This document shows positions 46,628-55,434 of a stretch of DNA of 64,000 nucleotides, one piece after another. Where the stretch lies: NCBI RefSeq assembly GCF_023509475.1, contig NZ_JAKSDZ010000001.1, forward strand, positions 248,001-312,000, given 5' to 3'. Made by a program: the position numbers and the translations under genes. Source of the DNA: Aestuariirhabdus haliotis. GTDB lineage: Bacteria > Pseudomonadota > Gammaproteobacteria > Pseudomonadales > Aestuariirhabdaceae. Numbering within the stretch: position 1 is the first letter of the stretch; each line of letters opens with the position of its first letter. The notes beneath the pieces were generated by a model. It saw only the letters and a list, made by a program, of their open reading frames with translations, had not been told where the DNA came from and made no database searches.

Positions 46628-47551
46628 ATGACTCTGACCGAACTGCGTTACATAGTTACCCTCGCCCGTGAACAGCATTTTGGCCGAGCGGCCGAACGCT
46701 GTTTTGTCAGCCAGCCTACCCTGAGTGTGGGTGTCAAAAAACTGGAATCCGAGCTGGGAATCGCGATTTTTGAACGCACCAAGAGTTCGGTCAAAGTCAC
46801 TCCGCTGGGGGAGCAGGTCGTTAAACAGGCCCAAAAGGTGCTTGAGGAAGCTTCTGCCGTCAAGGCGATCTCCTCGGCGGGCAAGGACCAGCTGAGCACC
46901 ACATTAAGAGTCGGGGCCATCTATACCATCGGACCTTATCTGTTTCCCCATCTGGTACCGCAACTGCGGCAGATGGCGCCGTCCATGCCGCTCTATATCG
47001 AAGAAAATTTTACCGCTGTGCTGCGCCAGAAGCTGCGCAATGGTGAACTCGATGCCATTATCATCGCGCTGCCTTTTACCGAGCCCGATGTGCTTACCAA
47101 GCCCCTTTATGATGAACCCTTTACGGTTCTGATGCCCCACCAGCATCCACTCCATGAGCAGGCCGCCGTGGCTCGCAAGCAGTTGTGTGAAAATGAATTG
47201 CTGCTGCTCGGTGAAGGTCACTGTTTTCGTGATCAGGTGCTGGAAGCCTGTCCGGGTTTGGGATCCGGGGACGCTCGCGACAGTAAACTACGTACCGATG
47301 TGGAAGGCGGGTCTCTGGAGACATTGCGCCATATGGTGGCTTCGGGTATGGGCATTACCGTATTACCGATGTCTGCGGCTGGTGACCGATATTATGCCCC
47401 CGATATGCTGGCCACCCGGCCCTTCGAAGCCCCGATACCCTTCCGGACTGTCGCGATTGCCTGGCGTGCCAGTTTCCCGCGCCCGAAAGCGATCGATATG
47501 CTGGCCGATGCCATTCGTCACTGCAGCATTGCGGACAAGCCTGCAGCGTGA
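46628..47551 (+). CDS. oxyR: Hydrogen peroxide-sensing regulator OxyR
   Basis: This is a 307-residue LysR-type regulator activated by an intramolecular disulfide under peroxide stress. The N-terminal helix-turn-helix (FGRAAERCFVSQPTLSVGVKKLE) is followed by an effector domain. The sensing cysteines are Cys199 and Cys208 in GHCFRDQVLEAC, at exactly the E. coli positions. It is directly upstream of recG, with a GTGA overlap, so the two are co-transcribed; recG expression may therefore respond to oxidative conditions. The DNA spacer to the divergent SDR gene is AT-rich and could hold an autoregulatory site. Confidence 0.95.
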   Translation: MTLTELRYIVTLAREQHFGRAAERCFVSQPTLSVGVKKLESELGIAIFERTKSSVKVTPLGEQVVKQAQKVLEEASAVKAISSAGKDQLSTTLRVGAIYTIGPYLFPHLVPQLRQMAPSMPLYIEENFTAVLRQKLRNGELDAIIIALPFTEPDVLTKPLYDEPFTVLMPHQHPLHEQAAVARKQLCENELLLLGEGHCFRDQVLEACPGLGSGDARDSKLRTDVEGGSLETLRHMVASGMGITVLPMSAAGDRYYAPDMLATRPFEAPIPFRTVAIAWRASFPRPKAIDMLADAIRHCSIADKPAA

Positions 47552-49653
47552 GTGATAGTGGGCAGCAAACGGTCGGCGTCAACCAACGGCCGGTGACGGT
47601 TTTAAAAGGCGTAGGCCCGCAATTGGCGGAGAAGCTGGCGCGCTTGCAGGTTCACAACTTACAGGATCTGTTGTTCCATTTGCCCCTGAGGTATCAGGAC
47701 CGAACCCGGGTCACGCCCATTGCCGGTATCCAGCTGGGGCAGGATGCCGTGATCGAAGGCACCGTCAGTGCTGCCAATATTGTGATGGGTCGTCGGCGCA
47801 GTCTGGTGTGCCGATTGCAGGATGGCAGCGGTTCCGTGACCCTGAGGTTTTTCCACTTCAGCGCCGCACAAAAGCAGGGTTTGGCGGCGGGTACCCGCTT
47901 GCGTTGTTACGGAGAAGTACGTCGAGGCAGCTCCGGTTTTGAACTGTTTCATCCCGAATACCAGCGGCTCGATAGCGAACACGAGGTGGCGGTTGAAGAG
48001 TTTTTGACGCCTATCTACCCCGCTACCGAAGGCTTGCATCAGAACCGTTTGAGAGCGTTGTGCGAGCAAGCCCTGGTGTTGCTCGAAAAAGAAGGCGGTC
48101 TGGATGAATGGTTACCCGCATCGATGCTTCAGCAACACGAATTAATGTCCTTGCAAGAGGCGGTTATTTTATTGCACCGTCCGCCACCGGAAGTCTCCCA
48201 ACAGCAGCTTCTGGACGGCCAGCATCCGGCGCAGCGACGGTTGGCGTTTGAAGAGCTGTTGGCGCATCAACTGAGCCTGTTGCAGCTCCGGCAACGGGTA
48301 CAAAGTCTGAACGCCTATGCCCTTGATGGCGGCGATCCATTAAGGCAAGCACTGATCGCTGCCCTGCCCTTTCAACCAACCCAAGCCCAACAGCGGGTGT
48401 TACAGGAGATCGACCAGGATCTGGCTCGGCCTCATCCCATGTTACGGCTGGTGCAAGGTGATGTGGGTTCCGGCAAAACCCTGGTGGCGGCATTGGCTGC
48501 CTTGAAAGCGATCGCTGGAGGTCATCAGGTCGCGCTTATGGCGCCGACCGAAATTCTGGCCGAGCAGCATTATCAGAGTTTCCGTGGCTGGTTTGAACCC
48601 CTGGACATCGAGGTCGCCTGGCTTTCCGGTAAGCAGGGCGCGCGGGTGCGACGGGAGCAGTTGGAGAAAATCAGTCAGGGTTCGGCGGGTCTGGTTGTTG
48701 GTACCCATGCGTTGTTTCAGGATGACGTGGTGTTTGCTCGGTTGGGCCTGGTGATTATTGATGAACAACATCGCTTTGGCGTGCATCAGCGTCTGGCTTT
48801 GAAAGCCAAGGGAGAGCGGTCTGGTTATCAGCCCCATCAGCTGATTATGACCGCGACACCCATCCCCCGCACCCTGGCCATGAGTGCCTATGCTGATCTT
48901 GATTGCTCGGTAATTGATCAGTTACCACCGGGTCGGACACCGGTTGAAACCGTGGTGATTCCGGAAGAGCGCCGTCCGGAAGTGATTAATCGGGTGCGCA
49001 GTGGTTGTGCTGAAGGCCGGCAGGCCTATTGGGTCTGTACGCTGGTGGAAGAGTCGGAAGCCCTGCAATGTCAGGCCGCCGAAGCCAGTGCAGAAACTCT
49101 GCAAGCCTTGCTGCCCGAATTGCGGGTGGGACTGGTGCATGGGCGTATGAAACCTGCTGAAAAAACCCAGGTCATGCAGGCTTACAGTGCAGGAGAGATC
49201 CAGCTGTTGGTAGCGACGACGGTGATAGAGGTCGGGGTTGATGTCCCGAATGCGAGCCTGATGATCATTGAAAACCCGGAACGGCTTGGTTTGGCCCAGC
49301 TGCATCAGCTGCGCGGTCGAGTGGGCCGTGGTGCGACCCGAAGCTATTGTGTGTTGCTCTATCGAGCGCCTTTATCTCAGATGGGCCGGGAACGTCTGGG
49401 CATTATGCGTGAATCGAGTGATGGCTTTGTGATTGCCGAAAAAGACCTTGAGCTTCGTGGGCCGGGGGAATTACTGGGGGTTCGGCAAACCGGATTGGTG
49501 CAATATCGAATAGCCGATTTGCAGCGGGATGCCGAGATACTCGAATCAGTACAAGACGCAGCAAAATGGTTACATGATGAGGGGCTTAATGATAATGTCC
49601 AACACCTGATCTTGCGCTGGATGGGAGAACGAGAGCAATACGCGCAGGTGTAG
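47548..49653 (+). CDS. recG: ATP-dependent DNA helicase RecG
   Basis: This is a 701-residue branched-DNA helicase that remodels stalled forks and recombination intermediates. An N-terminal OB-type wedge domain (about 55-160) is followed by a superfamily 2 motor: Walker A GDVGSGKTLVA, DEQHRFGV box, TATPIPRT, and the C-terminal ENPERLGLAQLHQLRGRVGRG motif VI. The GTG start overlaps the oxyR stop by four bases. Length and motifs are normal. Confidence 0.97.
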   Translation: MSDSGQQTVGVNQRPVTVLKGVGPQLAEKLARLQVHNLQDLLFHLPLRYQDRTRVTPIAGIQLGQDAVIEGTVSAANIVMGRRRSLVCRLQDGSGSVTLRFFHFSAAQKQGLAAGTRLRCYGEVRRGSSGFELFHPEYQRLDSEHEVAVEEFLTPIYPATEGLHQNRLRALCEQALVLLEKEGGLDEWLPASMLQQHELMSLQEAVILLHRPPPEVSQQQLLDGQHPAQRRLAFEELLAHQLSLLQLRQRVQSLNAYALDGGDPLRQALIAALPFQPTQAQQRVLQEIDQDLARPHPMLRLVQGDVGSGKTLVAALAALKAIAGGHQVALMAPTEILAEQHYQSFRGWFEPLDIEVAWLSGKQGARVRREQLEKISQGSAGLVVGTHALFQDDVVFARLGLVIIDEQHRFGVHQRLALKAKGERSGYQPHQLIMTATPIPRTLAMSAYADLDCSVIDQLPPGRTPVETVVIPEERRPEVINRVRSGCAEGRQAYWVCTLVEESEALQCQAAEASAETLQALLPELRVGLVHGRMKPAEKTQVMQAYSAGEIQLLVATTVIEVGVDVPNASLMIIENPERLGLAQLHQLRGRVGRGATRSYCVLLYRAPLSQMGRERLGIMRESSDGFVIAEKDLELRGPGELLGVRQTGLVQYRIADLQRDAEILESVQDAAKWLHDEGLNDNVQHLILRWMGEREQYAQV

Positions 49654-49805
49654 CCCAAGCAATAAATACTGTGACTTGACGCAATATGCAGTGAAATAAT
49701 GGGCGGTGTTTGCCTATTCGCTGCAGGCATTGGCTATAGTTAGCAACAGGCATGACAGCGTTATCTGGTACATTTCTCCGGTCGTTTATAACAGGAAACC
49801 AACCC

Positions 49806-51185
49806 GTGATACCCAACAAGGTCAAGCAACTGCTGGACAATCAAGCGATCTCTTACAGTGTCACCGAGGTGCCTCGGTTGGTAGCTGGAGAGGAGAGCAG
49901 GATAGTCGGGCGAGTTGTGGTGGTCATGTTGGAAGATGAGATTGGTCGCCTGCAGTTACTGTTCCCTGCGGATCATCTGATTGACCTTGGTAAACTGGAA
50001 AAACTGCTGGGTAGAACTCTGAGCGCTACCCCTCCAACCGAGTTGCGAAGCATTTGTATTGAACACGGACTCAAAGCATTGGCGGGTCTTCCCCAGCTGA
50101 CCGGAATCCCTACGATTGTTGACAGTTCGTTGTTTGAATTGAATGAATTGAGCATGGATTCTGGTAACGAAAGTGATTTGTTACAACTCAGCCAGGAGGA
50201 GTTTCGGCGTATTCTGAGTGAAGCGACTCCCCTCGACGCCACTGTCTCTATCCCATTACAGGCGAACCCTATGAGTTATCTTGACCAGGACGTGGCGGAA
50301 ATTGCCGCGGCGGTAAAAAACTTTACAACCCTACGTATAAAACAGCGCCTGGAAGAGACGGTCGAGATTCCTCCATTGGCCCACACCGCTCAGAAAATCA
50401 TCAAGCTTCGGGTCAATCCCGACGCTGAAATCGAAGACCTGACCGAAGTGGTCGAAGAAGACCCCAGTCTGGCGGCTCAGGTCGTCAGTTGGGCGGCTTC
50501 CCCTTACTACGCTGCTCCCGGCAAGATTAAATCGATCGAGGATGCGATTATTCGAGTGCTGGGTTTCGATCTGGTGATTAACCTGGCGATCGGTCTGGCG
50601 TTGGGCAAATCCCTTGCGTTGCCTGATGATGCCCCTGAAGGCAAGACACCCTATTGGACCCAATCGGCGTATTGCGCCACCGGGATCGACGCGCTAACGT
50701 CCCTGATTCCACGCGCTTCGCGCCCGGAAAAAGGGCTCTGTTATCTGTCCGGGCTACTGCACAATTTTGGTTATCTGGTGTTGGCCCACGTTTTTCCTCC
50801 TCATTTTGCCGTTATTTGTCGTCATATCGAAGCCAATCCCCATGCCAGCCATGTTGATGTCGAGCGTCAGCATTTGGGTATCTGTCGAGAGCAGATGGCC
50901 GGCTGGTTAATGGAACTCTGGGGCATGCCGGAAGAGGTTGTGGTGGCGTTGCGTTTCCAGAACGAAGCCAACTATAACGGTAAACACGCCAATTATGCCC
51001 GCTTGCTTTACGTAACCTCACGCTTGTTGCGCGAGCAGGAATTGGGTGACGCACCGCTTGAAGAAATTCCGGATGTTATGTTCGATGAGCTCAACCTGGA
51101 TCCTGAGCAGGCGCGTCAGGCGATTGCGGACATTGCTGAAAAACGGGACGAAGTCGACCAGATGGCCCAGGCGTTTCGGTGCTGA
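49806..51185 (+). CDS. Aminoacyl-tRNA deacylase-like (YbaK) and HDOD domain protein
   Basis: This is a 459-residue cytoplasmic protein with two parts. Residues about 1-130 resemble the YbaK/ProX editing fold (VKQLLDNQAISYSVTEVPR, VMLEDEIGRLQLLFPADHLID). Residues about 185-459 form an HDOD domain (PPLAHTAQKIIKLRVNPDAEIEDLTEVVEEDPSLAAQV, LLHNFGYLVLAHVFP). HDOD proteins take part in signalling, often linked with cyclic di-GMP; this combination is known in Pseudomonas relatives. GTG 49806 with an aggaaacc site was chosen; ATG 49752 would add 18 unlike residues. The catalytic lysine of true YbaK enzymes is not clear, so deacylase activity is uncertain. Confidence 0.75.
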   Translation: MIPNKVKQLLDNQAISYSVTEVPRLVAGEESRIVGRVVVVMLEDEIGRLQLLFPADHLIDLGKLEKLLGRTLSATPPTELRSICIEHGLKALAGLPQLTGIPTIVDSSLFELNELSMDSGNESDLLQLSQEEFRRILSEATPLDATVSIPLQANPMSYLDQDVAEIAAAVKNFTTLRIKQRLEETVEIPPLAHTAQKIIKLRVNPDAEIEDLTEVVEEDPSLAAQVVSWAASPYYAAPGKIKSIEDAIIRVLGFDLVINLAIGLALGKSLALPDDAPEGKTPYWTQSAYCATGIDALTSLIPRASRPEKGLCYLSGLLHNFGYLVLAHVFPPHFAVICRHIEANPHASHVDVERQHLGICREQMAGWLMELWGMPEEVVVALRFQNEANYNGKHANYARLLYVTSRLLREQELGDAPLEEIPDVMFDELNLDPEQARQAIADIAEKRDEVDQMAQAFRC

Positions 51186-51298
51186 ATCTGCTTGTCGTGA
51201 ATGATATAGGCTCATGTTTCATAGGTACTGCCAGAAACTTGCAGGGACTGTCATCTTTCGCGATGATCTTATACTAATTGGTTGTCAGCGGTACCCCA

Positions 51299-51724
51299 AT
51301 GGAACAGAAGCGCCGGATCTATCACCTGCTTAACCAGGCTCAACATCAGTTAAAGCTCTATATCGACAAAACCATGGTGGAAACCGCAGGTGTTACCGGT
51401 GCACAGGTAGCCGCGCTGCTGTATCTGGAAAAGCATGATGGCTGCCAGCAAAAAGAATTGGCGGCGGGATTAAAGCTCGATACCTCGGCAATTACCGGTA
51501 TGGTTGAGCGACTCTGCCGGAAAGCCCTGGTTGAAAAACGTCGCAGCGAAGCAGATCGGCGGGCTTTTTCTTTGCACCTGAGTGAGGCTGGCCGTCTTGC
51601 TCTGGCCCAGGTGAAACCGGTTATTCGCACCAATAACCAGCTATTGGAAGAGCGTTTTGGACGTGAATCCCTGGATCAGTTTTGCGATATCCTCCAGTTC
51701 CTGGCGGATATTAAAACCAATTAG
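51299..51724 (+). CDS. MarR family transcriptional regulator
   Basis: This is a 141-residue winged-helix repressor-type protein. The recognition region TGAQVAALLYLEKHDGCQQKELAAGLKLDTSAITGMVERLCRK and the wing EKRRSEADRRAFSLHLSEAG are textbook MarR. The ATG at 51299 was chosen over TTG 51278 since MEQKRRIYHLLNQAQ forms the expected first helix. A TATACT element lies about 24 bases upstream. Its target is unknown; its stop overlaps the convergent hypothetical gene by three bases. Confidence 0.88.
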   Translation: MEQKRRIYHLLNQAQHQLKLYIDKTMVETAGVTGAQVAALLYLEKHDGCQQKELAAGLKLDTSAITGMVERLCRKALVEKRRSEADRRAFSLHLSEAGRLALAQVKPVIRTNNQLLEERFGRESLDQFCDILQFLADIKTN

Positions 51725-52518
51725 TTAAGCCCTTCGGTGAACGTCTGGCGCTGCTTGCTGAAAAAGTCCTTTACGGCGGTCACGCACTGATCGACAAACC
51801 AGCGAGTCGCATCGGCTTCATACAGCTGCACATATTTTTCTAATTGTGGTGTGGGTACCTGGCGATAGGCATACAGGAAAAAGCTGTGAACCTGTTGCCC
51901 TGAGGTCGCCAGCATCTTCTTTTGTGCCGGAGTATTGAGGTTCACTGCGCTATCCTCTGCTCCGGTTGAAACGCCGGTTAGCACCTTGGAGGCATGCACA
52001 ATGGAGGTGTTCAGTTCTTCTCTCAGTAGTACGCTGATTTCCGAGGTGCGTGAGGCGGCATCCAATCGACGAAGAAGTTCTACCCTGACCCCTCGAGGGG
52101 GATTTAATTTTACCTTCTCTCGGTATTCTGCCAGGCGTTGGCGGCCATCAGCACTGCTGACCTGCTTCTCTTTTTCATTCATCGCCTTGGCCAGAGGCGA
52201 ATTGAGCGCAGAGTTCATCTGTTGCAGGTAATCGGAGCGGCCACTGGCTAGAAGGTGTTCAACCAGTTGCTTATTCAGGCTTTCGTAATTGATCTGTTGT
52301 TTCAGCCGTTCGCTGGCTTTGCCAAGCAGTTCTTGTTCTGCCGTGGTGGTGGCATTTTGTGCACGCAGAAGGTGGTCCATCATGACAGGAACCTGCTTGA
52401 GGAACAGTTCCATCCCTGAAAGTTCAAGGCTTCGATTGGCCAAATCCGGGGTGACTGTTTCAGCCCAGCTGCTCAAGGAGAACAGCAAGCAGGCAAGCAA
52501 GAGGTAAGTTTTTCTCAC
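51721..52518 (-). CDS. Hypothetical secreted protein, 265 aa
   Basis: This is a 265-residue protein with a signal peptide (VRKTYLLLACLLFSLSSWA, cleavage before ETV). The mature part is almost all helix and charged. Its opening (RSLELSGMELFLKQVPVMMDHLL) resembles DUF2059-type periplasmic proteins, but I would not press the match. GTG 52518 was chosen since it begins the signal peptide and has gaggg upstream; ATG 52566 would place 16 extra residues ahead of it. It shares its 3' end with the marR gene. Role unknown. Confidence 0.68.
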   Translation of the reverse strand: MRKTYLLLACLLFSLSSWAETVTPDLANRSLELSGMELFLKQVPVMMDHLLRAQNATTTAEQELLGKASERLKQQINYESLNKQLVEHLLASGRSDYLQQMNSALNSPLAKAMNEKEKQVSSADGRQRLAEYREKVKLNPPRGVRVELLRRLDAASRTSEISVLLREELNTSIVHASKVLTGVSTGAEDSAVNLNTPAQKKMLATSGQQVHSFFLYAYRQVPTPQLEKYVQLYEADATRWFVDQCVTAVKDFFSKQRQTFTEGLN

Positions 52519-52613
52519 GGTGAGCCCTCGTCGTGTTTGCGGCAATGTCTCTATTACTGTAGTCACCGGATCGCTCTTTGAACAAGGAATCGGGCCTGTG
52601 GCTGTGAGAAGTG

Positions 52614-52637
52614 GTGCCGGATGATACCTTCCGGCAC
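52614..52637. repeat. Perfect inverted repeat between hup and the hypothetical secreted protein gene
   Basis: GTGCCGGA (52614-52621) and TCCGGCAC (52630-52637) form an eight-base perfect stem with an eight-base loop. It lies 19 bases downstream of the HU gene stop on the minus strand. There is no T tract, so it is not a classic terminator; it may protect the 3' end of the hup message. Confidence 0.55.
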
Positions 52638-52655
52638 CCGGGGCAGGGCAAGAAT

Positions 52656-52934
52656 TCAGGCGTCGTTTACGCTGTCCTTGAGCGCCTTGCCAGGTTTGAA
52701 AGCAATGGTGTTGCTGGCTTTAATCTGGATGGCTTCACCGGTTTGCGGGTTTTTACCCATTCGAGCGCCCCGATGCCGTTGATTAAAGGTACCGAAGCCA
52801 ACCAGGCTGACGCTTTCATTACGGCTGAGCGCGCCGCTAATCTGGTCGAGTATGGCTGCCAGTGCTTCCCCTGCCTGTTCTTTGGTTAAATCTGCTTGTT
52901 CGGCAATGGCCGCTGTTAGTTCTGGTTTACGCAT
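52656..52934 (-). CDS. HU family DNA-binding protein
   Basis: This is a 92-residue histone-like protein that bends and compacts DNA. The sequence MRKPELTAAIAEQADLTKEQAGEAL and the arm region GFGTFNQRHRGARMGKNPQTGEAIQI match HU rather than IHF, though the subtype (alpha or beta) cannot be fixed. It lies upstream of ubiC in the opposite direction, as in Pseudomonas near PA5348. The length is normal. Confidence 0.93.
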   Translation of the reverse strand: MRKPELTAAIAEQADLTKEQAGEALAAILDQISGALSRNESVSLVGFGTFNQRHRGARMGKNPQTGEAIQIKASNTIAFKPGKALKDSVNDA

Positions 52935-53118
52935 GAGTTCCTCAAGAATCCTTTTGTTTATAGGTTATTTTTATAGTTCCGAGAAATATATCTAAGCAGT
53001 CAGACTATAAAATGTGAAGCCTTTTCTGGCATCTATCCTCAGAGGCTGGGGAACAGAGCCAGTTGTGATACAATTCTTCGCCGTTCATGGCTGCTATTCG
53101 TTGCAGTGATTAACCTGA

Positions 53119-53688
53119 TTGTCATCTCTAATCGGTATTCGTTTGCCTCTCACAACCTTATACGCCAATCAATGGCGTCCCCAAAGTCATATTCTGACAT
53201 CCGACTTGCCTGAGCCCTGGCGAAGCTGGTTACTGGATCGTGGTTCTCTGACTCAACGCTTGATGCGCCGTTATCCGGGTGGCTTCGAAGTGCAGTTGAT
53301 TCGCCAGCGCTGGGCACGTCCGACGCCGTCCGAGCGACATTGTCTCGATATTGGTCAGCGTGAGATGGCGAACATTCGGGAAGTATTATTAATGGGGGAT
53401 GGTGTGCCAAGGGTGTTTGCCCGCAGTGTTTTGCCCCATTCAACCCTGATCGGGGCGAATCGATGTTTATTGCACCTCAAGAACAAACCCTTAGGCGCTT
53501 TCCTGTTTGGTAATCCGGCGATGGAACGGGGTGAAATAGAGATCGCTCCGCTGCCAGTGAGCCAGCTCAATGCGCACTTGCCGCATCGTTACGACGAGCA
53601 GATTGGTTGGGGGCGGCGGTCCTTGTTTTATCTCGGGCATCGACCTCTATCGGTTTGCGAGGTCTTCCTGCCCTCGTTGTTCGAATAG
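53119..53688 (+). CDS. ubiC: Chorismate lyase
   Basis: This is a 189-residue enzyme that converts chorismate to 4-hydroxybenzoate, the first committed step of ubiquinone synthesis. Typical segments are QWRPQSHIL, DRGSLTQRLMRR, the VREVLL-like IREVLLMGDGVPRVFARSVLP block, and the terminal LGHRPLSVCEVFLPSLF. The start is uncertain: TTG 53119 is given, and TTG 53143 (eight codons later) is equally possible; no good ribosome site supports either. ubiA, which uses its product, follows. Confidence 0.9.
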   Translation: MSSLIGIRLPLTTLYANQWRPQSHILTSDLPEPWRSWLLDRGSLTQRLMRRYPGGFEVQLIRQRWARPTPSERHCLDIGQREMANIREVLLMGDGVPRVFARSVLPHSTLIGANRCLLHLKNKPLGAFLFGNPAMERGEIEIAPLPVSQLNAHLPHRYDEQIGWGRRSLFYLGHRPLSVCEVFLPSLFE

Positions 53689-53786
53689 CTGCGTTGCAAT
53701 CCCCCGGGTGAGACCCTAGACTGCCTTGGATTGATGACTGGCGCGAGCCTCGCGCCCTATCCCGATTTCCAAGATACCCCGATACC

Positions 53787-54668
53787 ATGCAATGGATTCT
53801 TGAGCGCTACCCTCGACTGCCAGATTTTATCGCCCTGACCCGGCTGAATAAGCCGATTGGTATTTATTTGTTGTTATGGCCCACTCTCTGGGCCTTGTGG
53901 GCGGCGGCTGAGGGCCTGCCCCGCTTTGATCTGTTGCTGATTTTTATTCTGGGTACGGTGCTAATGCGTAGCGCCGGCTGCGTGATTAACGATTATGCCG
54001 ACCGTGATTTCGATGGTCTGGTAGAAAGGACTCGAGACCGGCCGCTTGCTCAGGGTCGAATTCAGCCACGCGAAGCGCTGGTGTTGTTTTCAGTCATGGT
54101 GGGTCTGGCTTTCGTACTGGTGCTTTTTACCAATCCATTGACCGTCTATTTATCCGTGGGTGGTCTGTTGTTGGCTGCCTGTTACCCTTTTATGAAGCGC
54201 TATACCCATTTGCCTCAGGTGGTTTTGGGAGCGGCCTTTGCCTGGTCGATTCCTATGGCATGGGCGGCGCAAAACGGTGAAGTCGCTCCCGTGGCGGGCC
54301 TGTTGTATATCGCTACCCTGATGTGGACAGTGGCGTACGATACCCAATACGCCATGGTGGATCGAGAGGATGATCTTAAGGCGGGTATCAAATCGACAGC
54401 GATCTTGTTCGGCGAAGCCGATAATACGATGATTGCGATATTGCAGGGATTTACCTTACTGGTATTGCTGATGGTGGCCGATCAACTCGTGCTGGGGCCG
54501 GCTTTTTATCTGGGATTGGCAGCGGCTTGCGGGTTATTTGTCTACCAATATCGTTTAACCCGGGGCAGAAAGCGTGAAGAGTGCTTCAAGGCCTTTTTGA
54601 ATAACCACTGGGTAGGTTTGGTGATTTTCCTGGGATTGTTTGTTGATTACGGCTTGCGAACGCTTTGA
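53787..54668 (+). CDS. ubiA: 4-hydroxybenzoate octaprenyltransferase
   Basis: This is a 293-residue membrane prenyltransferase with about eight helices that attaches the isoprenoid tail to 4-hydroxybenzoate. Both aspartate-rich motifs are present: NDYADRDFD and [12 protein letters not shown]. The start [25 protein letters not shown] is the family norm. Together with ubiC it makes the usual ubiCA pair. Its stop codon lies inside the first PhoB half-site of the phoB promoter, so the two genes abut closely. Confidence 0.96.
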   Translation: MQWILERYPRLPDFIALTRLNKPIGIYLLLWPTLWALWAAAEGLPRFDLLLIFILGTVLMRSAGCVINDYADRDFDGLVERTRDRPLAQGRIQPREALVLFSVMVGLAFVLVLFTNPLTVYLSVGGLLLAACYPFMKRYTHLPQVVLGAAFAWSIPMAWAAQNGEVAPVAGLLYIATLMWTVAYDTQYAMVDREDDLKAGIKSTAILFGEADNTMIAILQGFTLLVLLMVADQLVLGPAFYLGLAAACGLFVYQYRLTRGRKREECFKAFLNNHWVGLVIFLGLFVDYGLRTL

Positions 54669-54693
54669 CATCAAGTTGTAATGTGACTGTAAC
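54665..54693 (+). promoter_or_regulatory. Pho box (three tandem PhoB half-sites) before phoB
   Basis: TTGACAT (54665), TTGTAAT (54676) and CTGTAAC (54687) start exactly 11 bases apart, separated by four-base spacers. The last two fit the known CTGTCAT-N4-CTGTCAT Pho box well. A TAATAG -10 element lies at 54706-54711. This supports autoregulation of phoB-phoR by phosphate limitation. Confidence 0.8.
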
Positions 54694-54743
54694 AATCCCC
54701 CGCTGTAATAGTGCCAGGTTGCTCGTTAGGAACAGGTACTGCC

Positions 54744-55433
54744 GTGACTGCAAAAACCATATTAATAGTTGATGATGAATCGGCGATCCGTGAAATGATA
54801 GCGGTCGCGTTGGAAATGGCCGGTTATAGAACGCTGCAGGCCGAAAACGCCCAGCAAGCACAGGCGATGATCGTCGATCACAAACCCGATTTGATGTTGC
54901 TCGACTGGATGATGCCGGAAACAACAGGCATTGAACTGGCCCGACGGCTCAAGCGTGATGAGGTGACCGAAGGTTTACCGATCATTATGCTCACCGCAAA
55001 GAGTGAAGAGGACAACAAGATTCAGGGTCTTGAAACCGGTGCAGATGATTACATCACCAAACCTTTTTCCCCTCGCGAGCTGGTTGCCCGGCTCAAGGCC
55101 GTGCTGCGTCGCAGCCAGATTAATGAGCCTCAGGAACCCATTGTTGTACAGGGTTTGGAGCTCGATCCGGTTAGCCATCGGGTCAGTATCGACGGCCATG
55201 CTGCCGAAATGGGACCGACAGAATTTCGCCTGCTACAGTTCTTTATGACTCATCAGGAGCGAGCCTACACGCGAGGTCAGCTGCTGGATCAGGTGTGGGG
55301 TGGTAACGTCTATGTAGAAGAGCGCACCGTCGATGTACACATCAGGCGTTTACGTAAAGCCCTGGGTGCGGGTTATGAACTGTTGATTCAAACCGTGCGC
55401 GGCACGGGTTATCGATTCTCTACCAGGACTTGA
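54744..55433 (+). CDS. phoB: Phosphate regulon response regulator PhoB
   Basis: This is a 229-residue OmpR-family regulator. The receiver domain has the phospho-acceptor Asp54 in LLLDWMMPE, the acidic pair DDE near residue 10, and a conserved lysine in DYITKPFSPRE. A winged helix follows (GPTEFRLLQFFMTHQERAYTRGQLLDQVWG, RTVDVHIRRLRKAL). It activates genes for phosphate capture such as pstS. GTG 54744 was chosen because the family begins near here and gaacagg lies upstream; ATG 54711 encodes no family sequence. phoR starts after one base. Confidence 0.97.
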   Translation: MTAKTILIVDDESAIREMIAVALEMAGYRTLQAENAQQAQAMIVDHKPDLMLLDWMMPETTGIELARRLKRDEVTEGLPIIMLTAKSEEDNKIQGLETGADDYITKPFSPRELVARLKAVLRRSQINEPQEPIVVQGLELDPVSHRVSIDGHAAEMGPTEFRLLQFFMTHQERAYTRGQLLDQVWGGNVYVEERTVDVHIRRLRKALGAGYELLIQTVRGTGYRFSTRT

Positions 55434-55434
55434 A

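Noticed and set aside
52614-52637. Inverted repeat after the HU gene read as an intrinsic terminator
   Set aside because: The stem is strong but no T tract follows on either strand, so I list it only as a repeat.
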